Both the position numbers and the translations under genes were made by a program. 12,202 nucleotides of DNA from CAZWIT01 sp964533435. GTDB lineage: Bacteria; Patescibacteriota; Patescibacteriia; UBA1558; GWA2-36-10. The notes under the pieces were generated by a model that was not told the DNA's origin, searched no databases, and was given only the letters and a program-made list of their open reading frames with translations. The stretch is taken from the NCBI GenBank assembly GCA_964533435.1, contig CAZHLU010000029.1, positions 1 to 12,202 of the forward strand, read 5' to 3'. Positions 6,474 through 12,202 of the stretch are shown piece after piece (position 1 is the stretch's first letter; the number at the start of each line of letters is the position of its first letter).

Positions 6474-6758
6474 TTAAACAGTTTTCTTTAAAGCGTCTTT
6501 GAGGGTTTTGCCAGCTTTAAATTTAGGCACTACTACTTCTGGTATAGTAATAGTTTCAGTAGGATTTTGTGGGTTAACACCTCGTCTACTGGTACGACGG
6601 CGAGCTGAAAATGTGCCAAAGCCAGTTAAAGTGATTTCTCCACCAGTCCGTAGAGTTTCAATAGTTAAATCCTCTAGGGCTTGTAAAACATCTTCAACTT
6701 GTTTTTTACTGACGCCAGCTTTGATGCTTAGGCTTTCTATTAGCTGAGCTTTATGCAT
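6474..6758 (-). CDS. hup: HU-family DNA-binding protein
   Basis: The 94-residue protein is full length for the HU/IHF family. The N-terminal helical dimerisation part (about 1-45) is followed by GFGTFSARRR (about 46-55), the Arg-rich DNA-grasping arm with the RGVNPQNPTE turn, and the C-terminal FKAGKTLKDAL helix. The intercalating Pro of the NP motif is present. HU dimers bend and compact DNA in the nucleoid. Its ATG lies 9 bases after the ymdB stop on the same strand, so it is very probably co-transcribed with rny and ymdB. No strong Shine-Dalgarno is visible. HU and single-type IHF-like proteins cannot be told apart by eye; a general nucleoid role is the safe reading. Confidence 0.95.
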   Translation of the reverse strand: MHKAQLIESLSIKAGVSKKQVEDVLQALEDLTIETLRTGGEITLTGFGTFSARRRTSRRGVNPQNPTETITIPEVVVPKFKAGKTLKDALKKTV

Positions 6759-6767
6759 ATGTTTAAC

Positions 6768-7562
6768 TTAATTTATTATTTCTCTTAAATGAGTAATCTT
6801 AATGCATTTTTTACTCATTTTATCTATTTCTAATAATACTGCATTTATTTCGATTTGGCTAGACTCTGGAAGTTCGTGTCGGACATTGCTACCAGTTAAA
6901 AATTTTTCTAGCATCAAATTTTTATCAATGCCCAAGCTAGAATTAAAAGCTCCTACCATACCGACATCGGTGATATAGCCAGTACCTTGAGATAAAATTT
7001 GAGCATCCGCAGTTGGCACATGCGTATGAGTGCCAACAACAGCACTAGCTTTACCATCAAGGAGAAATCCCATGCCTCTTTTTTCACTTGTCAGTTCGGC
7101 ATGCATATCAACAATAATAATATTATCATCAAGTTCTGGTAAGATTTCGTTGATTTTTAAGAAGGGGTTGCTAACAGTATTGTCTTTATTGTTTAAGCTT
7201 TCGCCTAGCAAATTTACAATTACAATATTAGTATCATCAATTTTTATTTTTTGATAGCGATGTTGGTCTATAGTACGAGAGTCATTGACAGGAGTGGCAA
7301 TTTTTAGATCTAGGAATTTATCTAAACTTTCTTTGCGCCAAGTATGATTACCACCGGTATAAATTTGGATGCCGGTAGTTTGAATATCGGTAACTGTTTT
7401 TTCAGTAAGACCTGAGCCGTGAGCTAAATTTTCGATATTAGCAATAACTAAATCTGGCCCATATTTTTTTTGCCATTGGGGTAAAATATTTTTTATTCCT
7501 TGACGACCAATAGAACCGACTACGTCACCAAAAAATAATATTTTTATATTTTTAGCGGGCAT
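6768..7562 (-). CDS. ymdB: YmdB-family metallophosphoesterase (TIGR00282 type)
   Basis: The 264-residue product is the usual family length. The dinuclear metal site is complete: GDVVG (D13), ANIEN (E44), GGNHTW (N72), DMHAELTSEK (H154) and VGTHTHVPTAD (H179, H181), followed by the conserved YITDVGM. In Bacillus subtilis YmdB is a phosphodiesterase affecting 2',3'-cyclic nucleotides and RNA turnover, with effects on biofilm and motility; the cellular role here is inferred. The gene starts inside the end of rny (11-base overlap), the classic rny-ymdB arrangement, suggesting translational coupling. HU follows after 9 bases. Confidence 0.95.
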   Translation of the reverse strand: MPAKNIKILFFGDVVGSIGRQGIKNILPQWQKKYGPDLVIANIENLAHGSGLTEKTVTDIQTTGIQIYTGGNHTWRKESLDKFLDLKIATPVNDSRTIDQHRYQKIKIDDTNIVIVNLLGESLNNKDNTVSNPFLKINEILPELDDNIIIVDMHAELTSEKRGMGFLLDGKASAVVGTHTHVPTADAQILSQGTGYITDVGMVGAFNSSLGIDKNLMLEKFLTGSNVRHELPESSQIEINAVLLEIDKMSKKCIKITHLREIIN

Positions 7563-9066
7563 ATTCAGTTACTCTTTTCTCTCTGATAATAGTTACTTTA
7601 ATTTCACCTGGATATTTAAGCTCAGCTTCAATTTTATTAGCAATATCACGAGCTAAAGTTGTAGCTTTGTAGTCATCAATCTCTTCAGGGGAGACAAAGA
7701 CACGGATTTCGCGACCAGCTTGAATAGCATAGGCTTTTTCAACGCCAGCAAAAGATTTAGCAGTATCTTCAAGTTCAGTTAAACGTTGGATATAGTCTTC
7801 AAAAGAATCTCGGCGAGCACCGGGTCTAGAACCTGAAATGGCATCAGCAATTTTTACAATAATACCTTCTAATGTTCTAGGTTTATCTTCATGATGAGCA
7901 GTGGACATGTAGGCTACTTCTTCTGGTAAGCCAAATTTTTTTAATAAGTCATAACCAATTTCTGGATGTGAACCTTGAATTTCATGGTCCAAGGCTTTAC
8001 CAATATCATGAAGCAAGCCACCTTTTTTACAAATAGAAATATCAGCTTTTAGTTCAGCAGCAAGAAGGCCTGCTAAGTGGGAGACTTCTAAGGCATGTTG
8101 CAATTGATTTTGACCATAGCTAGTACGGTATTTTAGGCGACCTAAAATTTGGAGCAATTTACTATCTAAACCAACGATACCTGCTTGATAAGCAGCTTCT
8201 TCACCAGCCTTTTTAATGTCTAAGGCCAAATCTTTTTTAGCTTGTTGGATGGCTTCTTCAATACGGCCAGGATGGATACGGCCATCGACCATTAATTTTT
8301 CTAATGATCTTTTAGCTAGTTGGCGACGAATAGGATTAAAAGCAGAAATCAGGATAGATTGAGGAGTATCGTCAATAATAATTTCTACGCCAGTTAATTG
8401 TTCAATAGTTTTGATATTCCTACCTTCGCGTCCAATAATACGGCCTTTCATTTCTTCATTTGGTAAATCAACGGCAGTAGTAGTGGTTTCAACTGTGTGA
8501 GGGGCAGCGCATCTTTCGATGACGGAAGTGAGGATTGATTTTGCTTTACTTTCTAATTCTTCACTAGCTTCATTTTCGAGTTTTCTGATACGATGCAAGA
8601 GCTCATCTTTCATTCGTGTTTCAGTATTGTTTAGCAATACTTCTTTAGCTTCAGCTTGGCTTAAGGCAGCAATTTTTTCAAGTTTAGCTAGCTGTTCGTC
8701 TTTAATCTGCTTTATTTCTTCTTTATTTTTTTCTAAGTGTTTTTGAGATTGTTCTAGGGCTTGTTTACTATTTTCAAGATCAAGTAATTTTTTATCAAAC
8801 AAGGTCTCTCTTTTACTAAGACGGTTTTCCATCTCTTGCAATTGATGACGTCTTTCTCTTTCTTCATTTTTTGCTTCCTCAATTAAGGCTAAAGATTTGT
8901 CTTTGGCTTCAAGTAGGATGTCTTTTTGTTTTTGTCTAGCTTCGGCTAAGAATTGTTCAGCTTTTCTAGAAGCAGAGTCTATGTTTTGTTGGATAAAGAA
9001 TTTTTTAATTACATAACCCAAAAACATGCCCAGTGCTAAGCTGGCTACTAACCAAATTGGATTCAT
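7552..9066 (-). CDS. rny: Ribonuclease Y
   Basis: The 504 residues are in the normal range. The order is standard: N-terminal membrane helix (about 4-20), a long charged coiled coil (about 30-185), a KH RNA-binding domain with GRIIGREGRN (208-217), and an HD domain with H324, H353-D354 in LLHDIGKALDH, H391/H392 and D408. RNase Y is a membrane-anchored endonuclease that starts mRNA decay in bacteria lacking RNase E. The start ATG at 9066 has a modest GGAAAG site 9 bases upstream. The gene is first in an operon with ymdB and HU, and is read from a consensus promoter about 255 bases upstream that leaves a long AU-rich leader. All catalytic residues are present. Confidence 0.97.
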   Translation of the reverse strand: MNPIWLVASLALGMFLGYVIKKFFIQQNIDSASRKAEQFLAEARQKQKDILLEAKDKSLALIEEAKNEERERRHQLQEMENRLSKRETLFDKKLLDLENSKQALEQSQKHLEKNKEEIKQIKDEQLAKLEKIAALSQAEAKEVLLNNTETRMKDELLHRIRKLENEASEELESKAKSILTSVIERCAAPHTVETTTTAVDLPNEEMKGRIIGREGRNIKTIEQLTGVEIIIDDTPQSILISAFNPIRRQLAKRSLEKLMVDGRIHPGRIEEAIQQAKKDLALDIKKAGEEAAYQAGIVGLDSKLLQILGRLKYRTSYGQNQLQHALEVSHLAGLLAAELKADISICKKGGLLHDIGKALDHEIQGSHPEIGYDLLKKFGLPEEVAYMSTAHHEDKPRTLEGIIVKIADAISGSRPGARRDSFEDYIQRLTELEDTAKSFAGVEKAYAIQAGREIRVFVSPEEIDDYKATTLARDIANKIEAELKYPGEIKVTIIREKRVTEYAR

Positions 9067-9314
9067 ATTTAGATGCTTTCCAGTTTACTGCTTGGAAAAA
9101 ATTTTTAGTTTAAACCAAAAATCGTCCTGATATAAAGGTAAATAGAGATTTTTTTAGAGAAAAAAATTTATAAATCATTGGGAATTTAGGACTGATTCTT
9201 ATCTTTAAGTATAATCTTGAACCATTTTATGATTTTCTAAAAATATACAATAGTCAAGCAACCAAAACAGTAAATTATTTAATAAAATGATGTTTGAGAA
9301 TACAATTATTCTCA
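9067..9314 (-). other. Long AU-rich 5' leader of rny; no ORF
   Basis: This stretch lies between the predicted rny start site and its ATG. It is strongly A/T-rich with little coding signal on either strand. Visible structure includes a 7-bp T7/A7 hairpin (9150-9167 region) and a GTCCT (9124) / AGGAC (9188) long-range complement. Long AU-rich single-stranded RNA is a preferred RNase Y target, so feedback on its own message is plausible but inferred. Confidence 0.55.
9295..9314 (-). promoter_or_regulatory. Perfect dyad at the predicted 5' end of the rny transcript
   Basis: TGAGAATA (9295-9302) and TATTCTCA (9307-9314) are perfect inverted repeats around CAAT. The right arm ends where transcription from the TATAAT at 9321-9326 should begin. 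It is either a 5'-terminal stem-loop, a known way to protect mRNA from decay, or an operator overlapping +1. Confidence 0.6.
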
Positions 9315-9320
9315 GATAGC

Positions 9321-9349
9321 ATTATACTTAATTTTAGCTTAAAAGTCAA
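9321..9349 (-). promoter_or_regulatory. rny operon promoter
   Basis: On the minus strand TTGACT (complement of 9344-9349) and TATAAT (complement of 9321-9326) are spaced by 17 bases. It is divergent from the promoter of the orphan gene at 9482; the two -35 boxes are 21 bases apart and are part of an AGTCAAA / TTTGACT inverted repeat. Confidence 0.85.
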
Positions 9350-9370
9350 ATATAGCTTATATTGTATAGT

Positions 9371-9399
9371 TTGACTGAATTATGTAAAAATGATATAAA
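9371..9399 (+). promoter_or_regulatory. Promoter of the orphan gene at 9482
   Basis: TTGACT (9371-9376) and TATAAA (9394-9399) are spaced by 17 bases. The predicted start near 9406 leaves a leader of about 75 bases that begins just before the structured segment. Confidence 0.8.
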
Positions 9400-9407
9400 A
9401 TTTAATC

Positions 9408-9481
9408 CTGGATCAAAACTGATTTCAGGTCCCTGGTGAGCCGGGGTAGTACATTCACAATCCAGCACGGAGGAGTTGCTG
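9408..9481 (+). promoter_or_regulatory. GC-rich structured leader displaying a strong Shine-Dalgarno in a loop
   Basis: CTGGAT (9408-9413) can pair with ATCCAG (9460-9465), enclosing the hairpin CCCTGG (9431-9436) / CCGGGG (9441-9446, one G.U pair). Immediately downstream CAGCA (9463-9467) pairs with TGCTG (9477-9481), placing GGAGGAG (9469-9475) in the loop, 6 bases before the ATG. The two stems share CAG at 9463-9465 and exclude each other. This fixes the start at ATG 9482 rather than the TTG at 9476, which directly abuts the Shine-Dalgarno. Confidence 0.6.
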
Positions 9482-10072
9482 ATGAAGCATTTGGATTTGT
9501 ACAGTATTAGTTTTGAGACTTTTCAAGCAAAGTGCATAAAGGAAGCCTCGTATACTTTAGCTGGTGATGTTGCTAGGCGTAATTATCAGAATGTCGTGGT
9601 AGGATCAATTTTTAGTGGTACTACGTTATTGAGTATGGAAATGGCTCATCATATGACACATGAAAATTCAGCTTTTGTTTATACTCACAATTTTATTGGG
9701 TCTATTGCTGGCCTAGGAGATGCGGTGCAATTTCAAAGATTTTTTAATAATCATGTTCTTATTCTTATCGAAATGAGTAGGCAAAATCCTTGTGATACAT
9801 TTGAAATTATGTTGCAGTATGGTAACTATCATTTTGGTTTTGGCATTGGCACTCTTAGGCAAAATTGTCTGGATGCGGTTAACTATATGTTTAGCTTGAT
9901 TAGTGATGATCGTTTGGGCATTGGTGTTTTTCACGATCCTTTTGTGGCTTTGGCTGCGCATTTTTTGGGTTTTGAGGGAGCCAGAAGTCTCAGGGACATG
10001 GAAGCTATTAGTTTTGTAATGGAAGATGATGGCAAAATCCGCGTGCTTGGTATCAAGGAAGTTGTCTCTTGA
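9482..10072 (+). CDS. Orphan protein of 196 residues, not recognised
   Basis: I do not recognise the family. The protein has no signal peptide or clear membrane helix and looks like a soluble alpha/beta domain. The hydrophobic stretch NVVVGSIFSGTTLLS near 38-52 is probably buried. HH and other His residues (about 56-57, 60, 69) and the Gly-rich FGFGIGTL (about 118-125) stand out, but no catalytic signature can be named. That it is a real, well-expressed gene is supported by a good promoter, the only full GGAGG-type Shine-Dalgarno in the window, and a strong terminator after the stop. It ends in TGA, which argues against UGA recoding. It stands alone, divergent from rny and convergent with clpP. 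The leader is visibly richer in G and C than its surroundings, which may hint at transfer. Confidence 0.8.
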   Translation: MKHLDLYSISFETFQAKCIKEASYTLAGDVARRNYQNVVVGSIFSGTTLLSMEMAHHMTHENSAFVYTHNFIGSIAGLGDAVQFQRFFNNHVLILIEMSRQNPCDTFEIMLQYGNYHFGFGIGTLRQNCLDAVNYMFSLISDDRLGIGVFHDPFVALAAHFLGFEGARSLRDMEAISFVMEDDGKIRVLGIKEVVS

Positions 10073-10104
10073 TATTTTATTGAACTGTCAAGTTCATATT
10101 TCCA

Positions 10105-10133
10105 AGACTCTTGCGTAAGCAAGGGTCTTTTTT
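10105..10133 (+). terminator. Intrinsic terminator of the orphan gene
   Basis: AGACTCTTGC (10105-10114) pairs with GCAAGGGTCT (10119-10128, one G.U) around GTAA, with six T at 10128-10133. A smaller perfect hairpin, TGAACT (10081-10086) / AGTTCA (10091-10096), precedes it. Confidence 0.9.
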
Positions 10134-10265
10134 GTAAAAATAAAGATCATCGGCTATTGCATAACATCAACCAAAGTCTTTCGGCTATGAGTGATGTTCT
10201 GCACCGATGATCTCTAGATGAGATTTTTGTGTTGAGGGTGTTTTGCATCCTCAAAACTCACCTTG
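10134..10265 (-). ncRNA. Candidate small structured RNA, or unusual clpP 3' end
   Basis: The core is a long hairpin: AGATCATCGG (10144-10153) pairs with CCGATGATCT (10204-10213), and TGCATAACATCA (10158-10169) pairs with TGATGTTCTGCA (10192-10203) with one mismatch. There is a 4-base bulge and a 22-base loop. The bulge region and loop both contain CGGCTAT (10151-10157, 10182-10188). A 9-bp hairpin, TTGAGG (10232-10237) / CCTCAA (10249-10254) plus inner pairs, lies on the other side. On the minus strand the long stem is followed by TTTATTTTT, so it should terminate transcription. A candidate promoter lies just upstream at 10272-10300. No known RNA family was recognised. The simpler reading is that this is only the clpP terminator region. 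Confidence 0.4.
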
Positions 10266-10271
10266 GAAAAT

Positions 10272-10300
10272 ATATTAGCACATTTTTCGTTTGTGGTAAA
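10272..10300 (-). promoter_or_regulatory. Possible extended -10 promoter for the candidate small RNA
   Basis: On the minus strand TTTACC (complement of 10295-10300) and TAATAT (complement of 10272-10277) are 17 bases apart, with TGTGC directly before the -10 (extended -10, TRTGn). Each hexamer matches the consensus at only 4 of 6 positions, so this is weaker than the other promoters in the window. Confidence 0.4.
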
Positions 10301-10314
10301 TATCTAGACAAAAT

Positions 10315-10887
10315 TTATTTTATAATTTTATCTATCAAGCCATAATTTTTGGCTTCTTCAGGAGTCAGGTAGTAGTCACGATCAGTATCGCCTTCAATTT
10401 TTTTGAGAACTTGTCCAGTATGTTGTTGGATAATTTTATTTAAACGATCTTTTAGTTTTAGTATTTGTTCAGCCTTGATTTTAATATCACTAGCTTGACC
10501 TTGAGCACCGCCCATAATCTGATGTAAGAGTATTTCTGAGTTTGGCAAGGCAAAACGTTGGCCCTTAGCGCCAGCTGCAAGCAAAATGGCGGCCATAGAA
10601 GCAGCCAAACCTACAGCAATGGTACTGACGGGGCTCTTAATGTGTTGCATGGTGTCATAAATAGCTAAACCATCAGTCACTGAGCCTCCGGGGCAGTTAA
10701 TATACATTTTGATAGCCTTGGTGTTATCTTGGGCATCTAGAAAGAGTAGTTGGGCAATTATAATATTTGCTACTCGATCATCAATAGCATCTCCTAAAAA
10801 AATAATTCTGTCCTTTAAAAGGCGAGAGTAGATGTCATAAGCTCTTTCGCCACCAGGGACTTTTTCAATAACGGTTGGTATTAACAT
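10315..10887 (-). CDS. clpP: ATP-dependent Clp protease proteolytic subunit
   Basis: The 190-residue serine peptidase has its catalytic triad in place: S97 in GLAASMAA, H122 in LLHQIMGG and D171 in DTDRDYYL. The N-terminal MLIPTVIEK...GGERAYDIYSRLLKDRII block is typical and includes the axial loop; there is no long propeptide. ClpP forms a double heptameric barrel that degrades proteins fed by ClpX, ClpA or ClpC; no ATPase partner gene is in the window. The residue after the SM pair of the active-site motif is Ala where Gly is common, a conservative change. The gene lies 20 bases after the nrnA-like gene and is probably co-transcribed with it. A TATAAT (complement of 10907-10912) overlaps the end of the upstream gene but lacks a good -35. 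No Shine-Dalgarno is visible before the ATG. Confidence 0.97.
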   Translation of the reverse strand: MLIPTVIEKVPGGERAYDIYSRLLKDRIIFLGDAIDDRVANIIIAQLLFLDAQDNTKAIKMYINCPGGSVTDGLAIYDTMQHIKSPVSTIAVGLAASMAAILLAAGAKGQRFALPNSEILLHQIMGGAQGQASDIKIKAEQILKLKDRLNKIIQQHTGQVLKKIEGDTDRDYYLTPEEAKNYGLIDKIIK

Positions 10888-10907
10888 ATATTTATATTTT
10901 ATTAGTA

Positions 10908-11873
10908 TTATATAACTGTTAATTTATTATTAACATAATTGAGTCTGCCTGGCAAGATAAAGCCAGAAGCTTTTTTGTGGCCACCGCCACCAAAAGCTTT
11001 AGCAAGTTTAGCTAAGTCAATATTAGTATTAGTACGTAATGAACCACGAATAGCATTATTGTTATCCTCTTTGAGTATTAAGACAATTTTTCCTTCATTA
11101 AGGATGTGTAAAAAATTACTAAGGCCTTCTATTTTATTACCATCTACACCACACTCTTGGAAGTCGGCTTGAGTTAAGAAAGTATAGACTAATTGATACT
11201 GATCATTTGACTGTAGTCTAGCTAAAGCTCGGCCCCATAATTTTAAATGTTGGAATTCATTGTTATTAACGGTTTTATTGATAATATGTTGCAGTTTGGC
11301 ACCTTGACGATGTAAGTCAGCAGCTGCATTTAAAGATAAATAAGTTGTAGCAGCATTTTTAAAGCCACCAGTGTCAGTAATTAGGCCACAAGCTAGACAA
11401 TTAGCAATATCGCTATCCCAGTCTATGTTCCAGTCTTTAAGTAGACGATAAACAACTTCAGCAGTAGAAGAAGCATCTGGTATTACTAGGTTTATTTGGC
11501 CATAATGTGTATTAGAAGCATGATGGTCAATATTGATAAAACTAAAATCACCTGATAGAGCGGTGAGTAAATTTTCAACACCGGCATAATCAAGGCTGCC
11601 AGAGTCTAAAGCAATTACCACTTCATATTTTTTAGTAAAAATAATATGATCAGAATCTATCCAATGATGGTTGGGCAAAAATTTTAAATTATCTGGTACA
11701 GGGTCTATACAAAAACTAGTAACTTGTTTGCCGATATTTTTTAAATATTTAGTTAGGGCTAAATTAGAACCTAGGGTATCACCATCTGGACTTTGGTGGG
11801 AAAATAATAAAATATTTTCAGCAGCCTGAATTTTTTGCCAAATAGCTTGACTAATATGTTGGTGATTTTTCAT
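10908..11873 (-). CDS. nrnA: DHH/DHHA1 phosphoesterase, NrnA-like oligoribonuclease / pAp phosphatase
   Basis: The 321-residue protein has the full DHH signature: SHQSPDGDTLGS (H26, D30, D32), ALDSGS (D90), IDHHASN (D116-H117-H118) and GLITDTGGF (D167). The C-terminal DHHA1 substrate-binding domain carries FGGGGHKKASGF (about 293-304). NrnA-type enzymes degrade very short RNAs (nanoRNA) and can dephosphorylate 3'-phosphoadenosine 5'-phosphate. The domain makeup fits this rather than RecJ, which is larger. It lies between rbfA and clpP; an rbfA-nrnA neighbourhood is common in bacteria. A consensus promoter places the transcript start within about two bases of the ATG, so the mRNA appears leaderless. 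Confidence 0.93.
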   Translation of the reverse strand: MKNHQHISQAIWQKIQAAENILLFSHQSPDGDTLGSNLALTKYLKNIGKQVTSFCIDPVPDNLKFLPNHHWIDSDHIIFTKKYEVVIALDSGSLDYAGVENLLTALSGDFSFINIDHHASNTHYGQINLVIPDASSTAEVVYRLLKDWNIDWDSDIANCLACGLITDTGGFKNAATTYLSLNAAADLHRQGAKLQHIINKTVNNNEFQHLKLWGRALARLQSNDQYQLVYTFLTQADFQECGVDGNKIEGLSNFLHILNEGKIVLILKEDNNNAIRGSLRTNTNIDLAKLAKAFGGGGHKKASGFILPGRLNYVNNKLTVI

Positions 11874-11881
11874 AACTTGGT

Positions 11882-11910
11882 ATTATAGGGTAGTTTTTTG
11901 TATTAGTCAA
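11882..11910 (-). promoter_or_regulatory. Promoter of the nrnA-like gene, probably leaderless
   Basis: On the minus strand TTGACT (complement of 11905-11910) and TATAAT (complement of 11882-11887) are spaced by 17 bases. Only 8 bases separate the -10 box from the ATG at 11873, so at most one or two bases of leader are expected. Confidence 0.85.
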
Positions 11911-11933
11911 CTGTTTTAATAGATAGGTATTAT

Positions 11934-11960
11934 AAAAAGCTAAATTTTATTTAGCTTTTT
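11934..11960 (-). terminator. AT-rich terminator after rbfA (bidirectional symmetry)
   Basis: AAAAAGCTAAA (11934-11944) and TTTAGCTTTTT (11950-11960) form an 11-bp stem with a five-base loop. Only two pairs are G-C, so termination may be partial. It lies between rbfA and the separate nrnA promoter. Confidence 0.65.
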
Positions 11961-11985
11961 ATTTGCTTATTTTATTTATGATTAT

Positions 11986-12202
11986 TTATTCTAAAGCTCT
12001 ATCAAATTCATCATATTTAATAGCTCTTTCGTCTAGCTCCCAGTGTAGTTTGGGTACATTGTGTAGAGACAATTTTTTATTAATAGCTTTTTGGACGTGA
12101 CCGGAAAATTTTTTAATAGCAGTTAGACCAGTACCAATGCGATTATCAGGTAAAACACTGACATACACTGTGGCATTTTTTAAATCAGGTGAAACAGTGA
12201 CC
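11986..12202 (-). CDS. rbfA: 30S ribosome-binding factor A, C-terminal part (5' end outside window)
   Basis: The open frame enters from the right edge and stops at 11986, giving about 72 C-terminal residues of a protein usually 110-130 long. The entering sequence VTVSPDLKNATVYVSVLPD is the diagnostic central strand block of RbfA. It is followed by the helix carrying GHVQKAINKKLSLHNVPKLHWELDE, which matches the end of the KH-like fold. RbfA binds the immature 30S subunit and assists 16S rRNA maturation at helix 1. A GTG at 12168 is internal, not the start. The gene is upstream of the nrnA-like gene on the same strand but separated from it by a terminator and a separate promoter. Confidence 0.93.
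   Translation of the reverse strand, partial: VTVSPDLKNATVYVSVLPDNRIGTGLTAIKKFSGHVQKAINKKLSLHNVPKLHWELDERAIKYDEFDRALE

Noticed and set aside
8519..8746. Ser/Phe-rich plus-strand frame opposite rny, and similar ones opposite HU, ymdB and nrnA
   Set aside because: They are mirror frames of strongly conserved genes; Ser/Leu/Phe richness is typical of antisense to Lys/Glu-rich coding.
9295..9314. TGAGAATA / TATTCTCA dyad as a Fur-type iron box
   Set aside because: The half-sites recall Fur-like boxes but the spacing does not match the classical consensus, and no iron gene is nearby. A 5' stem-loop or unknown operator is as likely.
10070..10072. Possible UGA recoding as in some Patescibacteria
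   Set aside because: The orphan gene ends in TGA directly before a terminator, and no frame in the window needs TGA read-through.
9713..10122. Two minus-strand frames opposite the orphan gene
   Set aside because: The plus-strand gene has a promoter, strong Shine-Dalgarno and terminator; the minus frames have none.
10144..10213. Long hairpin as a tRNA or other known RNA gene
   Set aside because: No cloverleaf, T-loop or CCA-type end could be fitted, and it does not match SRP, tmRNA or RNase P landmarks I know.
1..12202. CRISPR arrays, insertion sequences, integrase or tRNA attachment sites
   Set aside because: No regularly spaced repeats, transposase or recombinase genes, or tRNA genes were seen; the only tandem repeat is coding.

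Overview
The window is AT-rich, bacterial and gene-dense. It most resembles a member of the Candidate Phyla Radiation (Patescibacteria). The support is a secreted protein carrying a duplicated GEAWYVNP-type domain that I remember mainly from Patescibacteria surface proteins, compact operons with weak or absent Shine-Dalgarno sites, leaderless-looking promoters, and an RNase Y / YmdB pair. This is family knowledge plus inference; no 16S gene is present. One gene ends in TGA while the others end in TAA or TAG, so UGA is probably a normal stop here.

Left part (1-4506): the 3' end of a ComM/YifB-type AAA+ gene. Next comes a consensus promoter that runs almost at once into a terminator-like hairpin, then a 3.4 kb gene for a secreted multidomain protein (duplicated surface domain, calcium-type Asp repeats, three Cys-rich repeats, LamG-like domain, C-terminal glycoside-hydrolase-like barrel). 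After its terminator lies a strongly structured stretch with two competing pairings, leading into a 55-residue membrane peptide with its own terminator.

Middle part (4446-6434): a small four-helix membrane protein (minus) and an anchored C39-like cysteine peptidase (plus) are transcribed divergently from promoters whose -35 boxes overlap. The peptidase promoter points to a leaderless mRNA. The peptidase gene ends tail-to-tail, overlapping by 4 bases, with an HD-domain phosphohydrolase.

RNA-metabolism cluster (minus strand, 9349 down to 5754): rny (RNase Y), ymdB and an HU gene form a tight operon, with the HD gene behind a hairpin. rny has a consensus promoter, a stem-loop at the predicted 5' end and a roughly 250-base AU-rich leader. 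Divergent from it is an unrecognised 196-residue gene with the strongest Shine-Dalgarno in the window, displayed in a hairpin loop within a GC-rich leader.

Right part (minus strand): rbfA (5' end outside the window), nrnA-like DHH phosphoesterase from its own apparently leaderless promoter, then clpP. Downstream of clpP is about 130 bases of unusually structured sequence with its own candidate promoter and a terminator-like end, a possible small RNA. Overall the window combines housekeeping RNA turnover, ribosome maturation and proteolysis genes (rny, nrnA, rbfA, clpP) with lineage-specific surface and orphan genes. The non-coding segments hold most of the unexplained structure.
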